Source of the DNA: UMGS1696 sp964463375
GTDB lineage: Bacteria > Bacillota > Clostridia > Oscillospirales > CAG-272
NCBI GenBank assembly: GCA_964463375.1
Contig: CAYXBQ010000008.1
Span: forward strand, 1-64,000
DNA: 64,000 nucleotides
Direction of reading: 5' to 3'
In this document: positions 1 to 8,855 of the stretch, in pieces
Layout of the letters: every line of letters begins with the position of its first letter
Numbering within the stretch: the stretch's first letter is position 1
Program-made: the position numbers and the translations under genes
The notes under the pieces: generated by a model
Database searches by the model: none
What the model was told of the DNA's origin: nothing
What the model saw: only the letters and a program-made list of their open reading frames with translations

Positions 1-33
1 GATCTGTCCGACATACTTTTCGTATAATTCCGT
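1..33 (-). CDS. Serine/threonine protein kinase (PrkC-like), N-terminal fragment
   Basis: Only about 11 codons lie inside the window. Downstream of the stp stop codon (46-48) the minus strand has a GGGAG Shine-Dalgarno, then codons reading xELYEKYVGQI. As I recall the family, this resembles the N-terminus of Firmicutes PrkC (typically YEKYxGQ.. before the Gly-rich loop). The expected partner downstream of a PP2C phosphatase is a PrkC-type kinase. The frame has a stop directly upstream (46-48) and no ATG, GTG or TTG before the conserved residues; the codon placed 6 nt after the Shine-Dalgarno is ACG (31-33). The assignment rests on context plus a very short match, so it is tentative. Confidence 0.4.
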
Positions 34-45
34 GAACTTCTCCCG

Positions 46-813
46 TTAGACAGAGGCGATCACAGCGGTGATATTGTCGCTGCCGCCTCGTTCGTTCGCT
101 TTTTCCACCAGCGCATCGCAGGCCAGACGCAGGGTGTCGCCATCGCTTTGCCGGCACTGGCGCAGGATCTGGCTGATCTCCTCCGGTTCCACATGGTTGG
201 TGAGCCCGTCGGAGCACAGCACCAGATACTCTCCCCGGCAGCTGCTGTGGGGCGTGGTGAAAATATCCGCATTGACGGTGCGTTCCGTCCCCACCGCACG
301 GGTGATGATGTTGCGGTTCCGGGAATTTTTGGCTTCCTCCGGCGTGAGCTTGCCGATGTCCACCAGATACTGCACATAGGAATGGTCGTGCGTGATCTGC
401 CGGATCCCATCGCCGCCGGTGAGATACATACGGCTGTCTCCTACGTTGATGGTGTAGATGGTGTCCGGCAGCACGAGACAGCCAACCAATGTGGTGCCCA
501 TACCAGAGAGAGACTGATCCGCACTGCCTTTCCGATACACAGCCCGGTTGGCTTCGATGGAGGCCTCTACCAGCATATCGCCGATCTCCTCCGGCTGCAT
601 ATCGGCAAACAGCGGAAAGCGGCTCTGGCGGTCTTCCAGCACATCCATGAACGCACGGGCTGCCAGCGCACTGGCTACACTGCCGCCGTTGGCTCCCCCC
701 ATGCCGTCACAGACCACAGCGGTCAGCACTTCCGCAGAATAGGTGCGTATGATAAAGTTGTCCTGGTTCACGGCACGTCGCATGCCGACATCGGTTTTCC
801 CGTAGAATACCAT
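46..813 (-). CDS. stp: PP2C-family protein serine/threonine phosphatase (Stp/PrpC)
   Basis: A 255-aa Mg/Mn-dependent PP2C phosphatase, the normal length for bacterial Stp. The visible motifs are the N-terminal DVGxxRxxNQDN block (about residues 8-18), VCDGMGG (34-40), the SGMGTT block, the VGDSR block and the C-terminal CSDGLTN and SDNITAV blocks that carry metal-binding aspartates. It would reverse PrkC-type Ser/Thr phosphorylation acting on cell-wall and translation targets. The start ATG at 813 follows AAGGAG with a 6-nt spacer. It sits between rlmN and a putative kinase gene at the window edge, the usual Firmicutes arrangement. Confidence 0.95.
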   Translation of the reverse strand: MVFYGKTDVGMRRAVNQDNFIIRTYSAEVLTAVVCDGMGGANGGSVASALAARAFMDVLEDRQSRFPLFADMQPEEIGDMLVEASIEANRAVYRKGSADQSLSGMGTTLVGCLVLPDTIYTINVGDSRMYLTGGDGIRQITHDHSYVQYLVDIGKLTPEEAKNSRNRNIITRAVGTERTVNADIFTTPHSSCRGEYLVLCSDGLTNHVEPEEISQILRQCRQSDGDTLRLACDALVEKANERGGSDNITAVIASV

Positions 814-870
814 GGTTAACTCCTTCTTCTTCTGGTCGTAAAAAAGTGAATATAGATTCCGAAAGTTGTG

Positions 871-1941
871 TTATGCTTCTGTGGTAGAATCGTTTGCCAA
901 TCGCCGGATCCGCAGCTGACCGCAGGAAGCGTCAATGTCACTGCCCAGACGGCGGCGAATGGTGGCGTTGATCCCCATGTCCTCTAAAGTCTTGCGGAAC
1001 CGTTCTGCCTGTTCCCGGGCCGGTCGGTTCAGTCCCGTTTCGGCGACAGCATTGAGCAGGATCAGGTTCACATGGGTGGGACAGCGCATACCGGTGCGCA
1101 GCAGTGTCGCCAGCTTTTTGGAATCTGCCACCGTGTCGTTCTGCCCGGCGATCAAGGTGTATTCAAAGGACACCCGGCGACCGGTCTTTTGGAAATAGGT
1201 GCGGCAGGCAGAGAGCAGCTTGGCAATGGGATAGCTGTTGTTCACCGGCATCAGGGCAGACCGTGTCACGTCATCGGCTGCATGGAGCGATACCGATAGG
1301 GTCACCGGCAAGCCTTCCTCGGCCAGCGATAGGATCCGGGGCACAAGACCGCAGGTGGACAGGGAAATGTGCCGCAGTCCAATGCCCATACCCTTTTGGT
1401 CGCTGACCAGATGCAGGAACCGGATCACGTTGTCGTAGTTGTCCAGCGGCTCGCCGATCCCCATCATCACAATGCCGTCCACCCGCTTGCCGGTATCCTT
1501 GGCGGCCACGATCACCTGCCCTAAGATCTCCGAGGGAGCCAGATCCCGCACCCGGCCGTTTAAGGTGGAGGCGCAGAATTTGCAGCCCATGCGGCAGCCG
1601 GCTTGGGAAGACACGCACAGGGTGGTGCCATGGTGGTATTCCATGAACACGCATTCCACGCATTCTCCATCGTATAGGGACAGCAGGTACTTCACCGTGC
1701 CGTCCTCCTTGGATACATATTTTTCGGCGATCTGGGGCAACCGCCACTGGATGGCATTGGTCAGGGTATCTCGAAAAGCCTTGGGCAGGTTCTGCATCTC
1801 CGCAGGGGCCACACCCTTGGCGAGCCAGCTATATATCTGTTCTGCCCGATAGCCCGGTGCGCCCAGGGAGACCACGAATTCCTTCAGCTCCGGCAGGGTC
1901 ATAGACAGGATATCCGGCTTGGTTTGTTCAGTTGTCATCAT
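871..1941 (-). CDS. rlmN: 23S rRNA / tRNA adenine-C2 methyltransferase RlmN
   Basis: A radical-SAM enzyme (about 356 aa) that methylates A2503 of 23S rRNA and A37 of some tRNAs. The radical-SAM cysteines are in CRMGCKFCAST, followed by the GIGEPLDN motif, and the C-terminal block SSCGQLR-like (here DASCGQLRIRR) carries the second conserved Cys. I chose the ATG at 1941; reading further upstream from a TTG at 1977 would run into rsmB and lacks a ribosome site. The Shine-Dalgarno is weak, so coupling to rsmB translation, whose stop is 14 nt away, is plausible. It belongs to the rsmB-rlmN-stp series. Confidence 0.95.
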   Translation of the reverse strand: MMTTEQTKPDILSMTLPELKEFVVSLGAPGYRAEQIYSWLAKGVAPAEMQNLPKAFRDTLTNAIQWRLPQIAEKYVSKEDGTVKYLLSLYDGECVECVFMEYHHGTTLCVSSQAGCRMGCKFCASTLNGRVRDLAPSEILGQVIVAAKDTGKRVDGIVMMGIGEPLDNYDNVIRFLHLVSDQKGMGIGLRHISLSTCGLVPRILSLAEEGLPVTLSVSLHAADDVTRSALMPVNNSYPIAKLLSACRTYFQKTGRRVSFEYTLIAGQNDTVADSKKLATLLRTGMRCPTHVNLILLNAVAETGLNRPAREQAERFRKTLEDMGINATIRRRLGSDIDASCGQLRIRRLANDSTTEA

Positions 1942-1954
1942 ATCATTCTTTCTA

Positions 1955-3268
1955 TCAAAGATCGGCTTTCCGCACAAACTTAGCTACAAAGAAGCCGTCC
2001 GTGCCGTATATGTGTGGCAGCAGTGTCAGCATACCATCGCTTTGGATGGCACCGATGGAAAAGGGTTCTAGGTGAAAATCCGGGTGGTTTTCGAGAAAGG
2101 TCTGCACCACAGCTTCGTTTTCGGCTTTCCGCAGGGTACAGGTGGAATACACCAGCGTTCCCCCCGGTTTTACATAAGACGACGCACCGTCCAGAATGTT
2201 CCGCTGGATGGCGGGCAGACCTTCAATGGCAGACAGCTCTTTATATCGGATGTCCGGCTTCTTCGCCACCACACCCAGTCCGGAGCAGGGCGCATCACAT
2301 AACACCTTGTCTGCCTTGCCCAGCAGTGCAGGCTCCGGTGTCCGTGCATCTCGTTTTGCCACCTGTAGCAGCTCGGACAGTCCCAGCCGTTCGCCGGTCT
2401 TGCGGATCAGGGACAGCTTATTTTCGTGTAGGTCAAAGGCATACAGCGTACCACGCCCGACCATGTCCAGACCCATGGAGAAGCTCTTGCCACCGGGACA
2501 GGCACAGGTATCCACTACGATCTCTCCCGGTTTGGCATCCACCGCTAAGGTACAGATCCGGGAGGCGGGATCCTGCACGAACCAATCGCCCTTTTCCAGC
2601 CCGGCTCGGATCCCTTCGGTCAAGGTAGCAGCGGTGAGCATACCCGGTATGTTGGTGGTCGCCGCATCGTTTTCCAGCAGTGCTGCTGCTTCTTCCGGGG
2701 TGTACCGCAGGGTATTGACCCGGATCCCAATGGGCGGCTCGGCATTGAAGGCGGTCAGGATCCTCTCGGTGGTAGCTTTGCCATAGTCCGCCACATACAG
2801 AGCGCAGATCTCCATGGGAAAAGAGTATTTTACCGAGAGATAATATAGGGTATCGTCTTCCGGCGGCAGTGGGATCCGGCAGTCATCCCGCAGAAACGAC
2901 CGCAGTATCGCATTGACAAAGCCCCTCGACCGCTTGGGCACCAGATCCACCGTTTCCGAAACGGCAGCGTGGGGCGGGATCCGATCCATGAAGGCCAGCT
3001 GGTACACGCCCATGCGCAGTGCCATACGCACCGCAGGCTCCATATCGGCAGCCTTTGTCTTGGCGTATCTGTCCAGAACGTAGTCCAACGTAATGCGCCG
3101 TTCGATGACACCATAGACCAGCCGGGTGTACAGTCCCTTATCGGCACTCGAAAGGGAGGCATTGCGGAGGCCGCTATCGATCTCCAAATTGGTGTATCGC
3201 CCGCATTTTTCGCAGGCCAAAAGGGAGTCCAGTGCCAGCCCACGCGGCGATTGTGTATTTTGAGACAT
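1955..3268 (-). CDS. rsmB: 16S rRNA (cytosine-C5) methyltransferase RsmB
   Basis: A 437-aa SAM-dependent enzyme for m5C967 of 16S rRNA. The N-terminal third is a NusB-like all-helical RNA-binding domain, and the C-terminal part is a Fmu/NOL1-type Rossmann methyltransferase. The visible motifs are CACPGGKSFSM (SAM loop), the LCDAPCSGLG catalytic Pro-Cys motif and YSTCTL with the second Cys. Length and domain order are normal. It lies head to tail between the zinc peptidase and rlmN genes, and the ATG at 3268 is followed by a typical coding start (MSQNTQSPRGLAL). Confidence 0.95.
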   Translation of the reverse strand: MSQNTQSPRGLALDSLLACEKCGRYTNLEIDSGLRNASLSSADKGLYTRLVYGVIERRITLDYVLDRYAKTKAADMEPAVRMALRMGVYQLAFMDRIPPHAAVSETVDLVPKRSRGFVNAILRSFLRDDCRIPLPPEDDTLYYLSVKYSFPMEICALYVADYGKATTERILTAFNAEPPIGIRVNTLRYTPEEAAALLENDAATTNIPGMLTAATLTEGIRAGLEKGDWFVQDPASRICTLAVDAKPGEIVVDTCACPGGKSFSMGLDMVGRGTLYAFDLHENKLSLIRKTGERLGLSELLQVAKRDARTPEPALLGKADKVLCDAPCSGLGVVAKKPDIRYKELSAIEGLPAIQRNILDGASSYVKPGGTLVYSTCTLRKAENEAVVQTFLENHPDFHLEPFSIGAIQSDGMLTLLPHIYGTDGFFVAKFVRKADL

Positions 3269-3303
3269 AGGAATTTCCTTTAGTTTATATTCCGGTTGCT
3301 TGT

Positions 3304-4014
3304 TTATCTTCGTCCCCGGTCGTCGTTTCGTCTGACAATAGACAACAGCCGCAGCAGGTTGCCGATGGCGGTGAGCAGTGCAGCCACGTAGGTCAGGGCG
3401 GCGGCGGTCAATACCTTTTTGGCACCACGTACCCCTTCCTCCGAAAGTCCGGCACCCTCCAGCGCTGCCAGAGCGCGGCGGGAAGCATCCAGCTCCACCG
3501 GCAGTGTCACCAGCTGGAACAGGGCGGTCGCAGAGAATAGGATCACGCCCACATAGGCAAGGGTATCAAAGGAAAGTACGATCCCCAGCAGCACCAGCGG
3601 CATAGCAAGGTTGGAGCCGAAATTCACCACGGGTACCAAGGCAGAACGCCACTTCATGGGGGCATATCCCACGGCATATTGGACGGCGTGTCCGGCTTCG
3701 TGGGCAGCAACGCCAACGGCCGCTACAGAACGAGCATCGCATACCGGATCCGATAGGCGGATCACGTTTTCTTTGGGATCAAAGTGGTCGGTCAGCTCTC
3801 CGGCTATGCGGGACACGGGGACGTTGTACAGTCCGTTGGTGTCCAAAATCAGCCGTGCCGCATCCCGACCGGTCATACCTCTGTCGGATGCGACCTTGGA
3901 ATAGTGTGCAAAGGTGGATTTGACCTTCCACTGGGCCCACAGCGCCAACAGCAACGGCGGTACACAGTAGATCAGGTAAGACAGGTCAAAGCCATAATAA
4001 TACGAATAAGGCAT
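3304..4014 (-). CDS. Membrane zinc metallopeptidase, YugP family
   Basis: A 236-aa membrane protein with an N-terminal hydrophobic segment (residues about 8-25), a zinc-binding HEAGH (HExxH) in the context VAAHEAGHAVQYA, and two or three further hydrophobic helices in the C-terminal half. This matches the neutral zinc metallopeptidase family PF04298 (YugP). The physiological substrate is unknown for the family. A ribosome site (AAAGGAGCAAGC before ATG 4014) supports the start. In many Clostridia this gene sits in the fmt-rsmB interval, as here. Confidence 0.9.
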   Translation of the reverse strand: MPYSYYYGFDLSYLIYCVPPLLLALWAQWKVKSTFAHYSKVASDRGMTGRDAARLILDTNGLYNVPVSRIAGELTDHFDPKENVIRLSDPVCDARSVAAVGVAAHEAGHAVQYAVGYAPMKWRSALVPVVNFGSNLAMPLVLLGIVLSFDTLAYVGVILFSATALFQLVTLPVELDASRRALAALEGAGLSEEGVRGAKKVLTAAALTYVAALLTAIGNLLRLLSIVRRNDDRGRR

Positions 4015-4077
4015 AGTGCTTGCTCCTTTGTATATGGTTTCCGATGGAGAAGGGGCAAGAGGTCAGCGGGTATTGTA

Positions 4078-5022
4078 TCAGTACTGTAGAACGTCACCTA
4101 CGTTCAGCTTGCGGCCACGGATGTAGTCGTTGGCATCCATGCGCTTTTTTCCCTCCGGTACCACAGCGGTCAGCCGCAGTGTCGTACCATCGCCACAGGC
4201 CACCAGGATCCCGTCGTCCAGAGAAAGTACCGTCCCCGGCATGGCATCGGTGTGGGTATCGGATATCTGTGCAGAGGCTACCTTCAGCAGCTTTCCGTCG
4301 GGTGTACGGGTCATGGCAAGCGGTACAGGAGACAGGCCACGGATCAGGCACCACAGCGTGTGGGCAGGCCGGGCAAAGTCCAGCACCGTATCTTCCTTCA
4401 AGATCTTGGCGGCATGGGTGGCACGGCTGTCGTCCTGGGGCGTGCGGTCGTCTTCTAAGGTGCCGTCCAAAATTTTGTCGATGACCTTACAAAACAGTTC
4501 CCCACCGATGATGGCCAGCTTGTCGTGGAGAGACCCAAAGTCGTCCTCCGGCAGAATGTCGCATTCCCCGGTCAAGAGCATATCTCCGGTGTCCACGCCG
4601 TCTGCCATATACATAGCGGTGATCCCGGTGCGGGTCTGACCGTCCATGATGGCACGCTGGATGGGAGACGCACCACGGTACAAGGGCAGGAGAGAACCGT
4701 GTGCATTGATGCAGCCGTACTTCGGATAGTCCAGCACATACCGGGGCAGGATCTTGCCATAGGCAGCCACTAAGATCAGCTCCGGATCCAGCTCGGCCAG
4801 GGTATCGGCAAAGGCGCCGTTTTTCAGCGTTTCCGGCTGGTACACAGGTAGGTCATGCTCCGTAGCGAATACCTTCACGGGAGACGGGATGAACTTCATG
4901 CCCCGTCCCTTCTGGGTATCCGGCTGGGTCAAAACGCCCACGATCTGTGCGGCAGGATGGGCATATACGGCACGGAGGCATTCGGCAGCAAAGTCCGGTG
5001 TGCCCATAAATACGATACGCAT
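4078..5022 (-). CDS. fmt: Methionyl-tRNA formyltransferase
   Basis: A 314-aa enzyme that formylates initiator Met-tRNA using 10-formyl-THF. The formyltransferase core shows GTPDFA at the N-terminus and the signature region around HGSLLPLYRGASPIQRAI (about residues 108-126), followed by a GVDTGD motif; the C-terminal OB-fold domain starts near residue 205. Length is normal. It lies 13 bp downstream of def, the usual fmt/def pair that adds and removes the formyl group. The start ATG at 5022 follows an AGGAGG-type site. Confidence 0.96.
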   Translation of the reverse strand: MRIVFMGTPDFAAECLRAVYAHPAAQIVGVLTQPDTQKGRGMKFIPSPVKVFATEHDLPVYQPETLKNGAFADTLAELDPELILVAAYGKILPRYVLDYPKYGCINAHGSLLPLYRGASPIQRAIMDGQTRTGITAMYMADGVDTGDMLLTGECDILPEDDFGSLHDKLAIIGGELFCKVIDKILDGTLEDDRTPQDDSRATHAAKILKEDTVLDFARPAHTLWCLIRGLSPVPLAMTRTPDGKLLKVASAQISDTHTDAMPGTVLSLDDGILVACGDGTTLRLTAVVPEGKKRMDANDYIRGRKLNVGDVLQY

Positions 5023-5035
5023 GGGGCTACCTCCT

Positions 5036-5524
5036 TTAGTCTTCGTCTTTGTCTAACATTTCTTCTTTTTCTTCGGCGGTCAGCATATGGATGGCCTTGT
5101 CGATGTACAAAATACCGTCCAGATGATCCAGCTCATGGCAGATGCACCGTGCGGACAGGCCTTCGCCGGTATATTCCACGGTCTCCCCTGCTAAGTTGAG
5201 GAAGCGTACTGTCACCTTGGCAGGCCGATGGGTGACGCCCCACTGGTCCGGCACAGACAGACAGCCTTCTACTTCCTCCTGTTCCCCTTCGGATGCGATG
5301 ATCTCCGGGTTGATTAAGGTCATGATCTCCTCGCCGTTGTCCACCAGCACCATGCGCCGCAGGATCCCCACTTGGGGAGCAGCCAGCCCGGCACCGTTGG
5401 CATCGATCAGGGTCTCCGCCATATCCTCAGCCAGCTGCCGGATCCGGGGCGTGATCTCCGTTACAGGACGGCAGACCTTCCGCAGAATGGGATCGCCTTC
5501 TTTTACAATATTCAAAATAGCCAT
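5036..5524 (-). CDS. def: Peptide deformylase
   Basis: A 162-aa Fe/Zn peptide deformylase. All three family motifs are present: GAGLAAPQVG (motif 1), EGCLSVP (motif 2, Cys metal ligand) and CHELDHLDG (motif 3, HExxH metal site). It removes N-formyl groups from nascent proteins. The C-terminus ends with a short acidic Lys/Glu/Asp tail. It lies between priA and fmt on the same strand; the start at 5524 is backed by conserved N-terminal MAILNIVKEGDPILRK. Confidence 0.96.
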   Translation of the reverse strand: MAILNIVKEGDPILRKVCRPVTEITPRIRQLAEDMAETLIDANGAGLAAPQVGILRRMVLVDNGEEIMTLINPEIIASEGEQEEVEGCLSVPDQWGVTHRPAKVTVRFLNLAGETVEYTGEGLSARCICHELDHLDGILYIDKAIHMLTAEEKEEMLDKDED

Positions 5525-5587
5525 ACTCTATATTTTACTCCGATTTTTTACACAAAATTCAGTTCATTGTCCTTGCTGTACAGAGGG

Positions 5588-8224
5588 TCAAATCGTCGAT
5601 GGATTGAGATCCACCGTCACGGTGATCCGTCTGTCCCCCCGGTTGTGGAGCCGTATTTCCGTTGGGCCCACGGGCTTGTCGCTCTTTTTCTTTTTCGCCT
5701 TGTCCTCTGCATGGGGGAAGGTGCCGCTGCCATATTCACACAGCAGCCTGTCCAAAAACGCACGGGAACGCCGGTTCAGCTTGCATTTCCACACGAACCG
5801 CATCCGGTAGACGTTTTGCATCCGGTAGACCGGTGCTTCAAAGGGACCAAACAGCACCAGAGGCACATCGCTGAACTCCCCGGCAGAATAGTCCCGGATC
5901 CGCTGGTGCAGACTGGTCACCACCGCCGAGAGCACCCCTTCGTCACTGCCGGATACTGTGATCACGGCGATGTCGCAGAAGGGGGGGAAGCACAGCGCCT
6001 TCCGCAGCCGGATTTCGCCGCTGTAGAACTTGCCATAGTCCTGGGTGGCTGCCAGATGCAGGATCTCGTTGTCCGGGTTCCAGGTCTGGATGATGGCTTT
6101 TCCCGGCACATCTCCCCGTCCCGCCCGGCCGATCACCTGGGTCAGCATGGAGAAGGTGCGCTCACTGGCACGATAGTCGTCGAGGAACAGGGAAGAATCC
6201 GCATTCAGCACCCCCACCGTCGCCACTTTGGGGAAATCGTGTCCCTTGGTCACCATTTGTGTGCCCAACAGCACATCCGCTTCTCCCCGCCGGAACTGGG
6301 TCAGGTAGGTCTCATGGGAGAACTTGCCTCTTGTGGTGTCTGTGTCCATGCGAATGACCCGCAGGTCGGGAAACTGTCCCTCGATGTCGTCCTCTGCCTT
6401 TTGGGTACCACAGCCTTGGAAAAGAAAATGGGGTTGCCCGCAGGCGGGACATACCTCCGGCACCGGACAGCGATAGCCGCACAGGTGACAGGCTAAGATC
6501 CCGTTTTCCCGCCGGCTGGTCTGGTAGGCCTCTCCCTCGTCCATGAGCTTGCCCTGACGCACGGTGTGGTAGGTCATGGACACCGAGCAGTGGGGACATT
6601 GGATGCTTTTTCCACAGCTGCGGCAGGATACAAAGTGGTTGTACCCCCGCCGGTTCAAAAACAAAATGGATTGGTTGCCCGCTGCCTTGTCCTCCCGCAG
6701 TCTGGCAGCCAACACATCCCCGATGGCGTAGGTAGGCGGTGTGCCCCGCATATCCACGATCTCCACCTGGGGCAGCGGTCCTTGGTTGTAGCGATGCTTC
6801 AGCTCCACCAGCGTGTACGTACCGGAGACTGCCTTGTAATAGGACGTGACCGACGGTGTTGCGGAGGCAAGCAGCATCACAGCCTTATGGAAGCCACAGC
6901 GGAAACGGGCGATGTCCTGGGCATGGTATTTGGGATCCGTGTCGGATTTGTAGGTGTACTCGTGTTCCTCATCGATCAGGATCATGCCCAAGTTTGGCAC
7001 AGGTGCAAAGATGGCAGAACGGGTGCCAATGACCAGATCGGCCAGTCCCGACCGGATCCGTTTCCAGGCATCTAACTTTTCACCGGCAGACAGGGACGAA
7101 TGGATCACAGCGATCCGATCCCCAAACCGGCGGCGGTAGATCTGTACCGTCTGGGGGGTCAGAGCGATCTCCGGTACAAGCAGGATCACGCCACGACCGT
7201 CGGATAGCACCTTCTCGATGGCAGCGAGCATCACATTGGTCTTGCCGGAGCCGGTGACACCATGGAGCAGCACGGCCTTTGGTTCCCCCGCCTGATACAG
7301 CGACAGGATGGTGGACAGGGCAGCATTTTGTTCCTCCGTCAAAGGAGACACCGGCTGGGGAGGCAGAGCAGCTTCCTCGGGGGTGAGCCGGAAGGGATCT
7401 CGATATTCGGTCTCCTCCATGGCAAAGACCAGCTTGCGCTCGATCAGCCGCCGCATACAGCTTCGTCCCGTGGCAGGCGTGACGCCTACCGTCTGGAACA
7501 GCTCCTTTTCCTCTTTGGATACCGTATCTCCCGTTTCCAAAAAAGGCTCTGCCAGTGCCAAAAACAGCTTTGCCTGATTCTCACTGCGACAGCCTGCCAG
7601 CAGATTTTCCTTTTCCCCCTGCCGCAGACTTTGCTGTGCCTGCTCCGTCAAGGTGTACATGAGCCGCACCTGTCCACGGGAGGGATCCTGCACCACGGTG
7701 GTCTTCTCCACCAGCTGTGTCCGGCACAGATCCGCTAAGGTGTTGGTGCAGTCAAAGGGAAACTCGTTTTGCACCTGCTGGCGGGTGGTCTTTTTTTTGT
7801 TCACCAGATAGGAGTAGACCTGCAACGCCTTAGGTGTCAGCCCTTGCAGACTTTCTTCCGGACAGGCCTTTGCCGTGAAATATTCCACGATCCGGGTGAG
7901 TGCCCCGCCGGGTACCACAGCGTGTACCGCCTCGCCAAAGGTGCATAGGGTGTATTCCTTCAAAAAGTGGCATAGGGAGAGCATTTCCGCAGACAGCACC
8001 GGCTCCATGGCGCAGGAGCTCACCGGCTTGTAGATGGATTTTGTTTTTCCCTCCGGCAGTCCCGTGACCACCGCCATCATACGCCGATTGCCCTTGCCAA
8101 AAGGTACCTCTGCCAGACAGCCCGGTTTGCAGTACGCCGCCAGATCGGCAGGCAGAAAATAGGTGTACGCTTTGTCGGCGTGATAGGGTACGTCTAAGAT
8201 ATATACTTCTGCCAGCTCTCCCAT
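5588..8224 (-). CDS. priA: Primosomal protein N', replication-restart helicase PriA
   Basis: An 878-aa superfamily-2 helicase that reloads the replisome at stalled forks. The order seen is an N-terminal 3'-DNA-binding domain, Walker A GVTGSGKT (about residue 320), a DEEH Walker B (about 413), a zinc-binding region with CRSCGKSIQCPHC, CHLCG and CPACG clusters, then the helicase C domain with VIGRAGRG. The zinc region contains about 18 extra residues between CPHCSVSMTYH and LACHLCG. The start ATG at 8224 has AAAGGAG 11 nt upstream; the GTG at 8260 lacks a site. It lies just after rpoZ in the Firmicutes order. Confidence 0.95.
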   Translation of the reverse strand: MGELAEVYILDVPYHADKAYTYFLPADLAAYCKPGCLAEVPFGKGNRRMMAVVTGLPEGKTKSIYKPVSSCAMEPVLSAEMLSLCHFLKEYTLCTFGEAVHAVVPGGALTRIVEYFTAKACPEESLQGLTPKALQVYSYLVNKKKTTRQQVQNEFPFDCTNTLADLCRTQLVEKTTVVQDPSRGQVRLMYTLTEQAQQSLRQGEKENLLAGCRSENQAKLFLALAEPFLETGDTVSKEEKELFQTVGVTPATGRSCMRRLIERKLVFAMEETEYRDPFRLTPEEAALPPQPVSPLTEEQNAALSTILSLYQAGEPKAVLLHGVTGSGKTNVMLAAIEKVLSDGRGVILLVPEIALTPQTVQIYRRRFGDRIAVIHSSLSAGEKLDAWKRIRSGLADLVIGTRSAIFAPVPNLGMILIDEEHEYTYKSDTDPKYHAQDIARFRCGFHKAVMLLASATPSVTSYYKAVSGTYTLVELKHRYNQGPLPQVEIVDMRGTPPTYAIGDVLAARLREDKAAGNQSILFLNRRGYNHFVSCRSCGKSIQCPHCSVSMTYHTVRQGKLMDEGEAYQTSRRENGILACHLCGYRCPVPEVCPACGQPHFLFQGCGTQKAEDDIEGQFPDLRVIRMDTDTTRGKFSHETYLTQFRRGEADVLLGTQMVTKGHDFPKVATVGVLNADSSLFLDDYRASERTFSMLTQVIGRAGRGDVPGKAIIQTWNPDNEILHLAATQDYGKFYSGEIRLRKALCFPPFCDIAVITVSGSDEGVLSAVVTSLHQRIRDYSAGEFSDVPLVLFGPFEAPVYRMQNVYRMRFVWKCKLNRRSRAFLDRLLCEYGSGTFPHAEDKAKKKKSDKPVGPTEIRLHNRGDRRITVTVDLNPSTI

Positions 8225-8280
8225 ATGGCGGCGCTCTCCTTTATCTGGTAATTGGATCACAGGGGCATCGATCCCAAATA

Positions 8281-8787
8281 TTATTCTTCGTCGTCCCCGT
8301 CGTCTTCGTCGTATGCTTCGTCCTCGTCCCCGGCCAGACCCATCAGCAGCTCCAGAGCATCGGCAGCGGCGGCAGCATCCGCATCGGTGATCTCGCCGTC
8401 TTCGTCCTCGACCTGTTCCTCCTGTGCCTTAGCCGCAGCTTCAGCCTCTGCCTTAGCGGCCGCCTCTGCACGCTTCTGTTCTTCCTCTTCTTCCTTCTTC
8501 TTCCGGTATTCGATGGCTTCTTCCTCAGACAGGATCCGGAATTCGCCGCTGTACAGACCGCTGATGGCATTTTTGACCGCCTTTTCATCCCGGTATTCCT
8601 TCCGGATCAGGCTGGTCAGATTTTTGGCCTTTTCGTTGTCCTTGTTCATCGACATCTTTTCGGCGAATTCTCTCTGCTTCATGTATTCGTCGGTGATGAT
8701 CCGGGCGCACTTGGCGGTGGCTACCACCAGCGTATACCGGTTGATCTTTCCGTCCTGGGTCAGTTCAGCAATAGAAGGGTGAATCAT
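8281..8787 (-). CDS. rpoZ: DNA-directed RNA polymerase subunit omega with long acidic extension
   Basis: A 168-aa protein. The first about 40 residues (MIHPSIAELTQDGKINRY and the following LVVATAKCARIIT) match omega, and the GEFRIL segment near residue 82 matches the end of the normal 70-90-aa subunit. Between them is about 30 residues of charged linker. The rest is a Glu/Lys/Ala-rich predicted helix followed by a strongly acidic Asp/Glu C-terminus. Omega stabilises assembly of the beta-prime subunit. Position between gmk and priA is canonical. The acidic tail is not a feature of well-studied omegas. Confidence 0.88.
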   Translation of the reverse strand: MIHPSIAELTQDGKINRYTLVVATAKCARIITDEYMKQREFAEKMSMNKDNEKAKNLTSLIRKEYRDEKAVKNAISGLYSGEFRILSEEEAIEYRKKKEEEEEQKRAEAAAKAEAEAAAKAQEEQVEDEDGEITDADAAAAADALELLMGLAGDEDEAYDEDDGDDEE

Positions 8788-8855
8788 ACTATATATCTCC
8801 TTGAAATTTTGATCTTAATGATGTATAAAATGGGGTATTCGTGCGGTTTGACACG

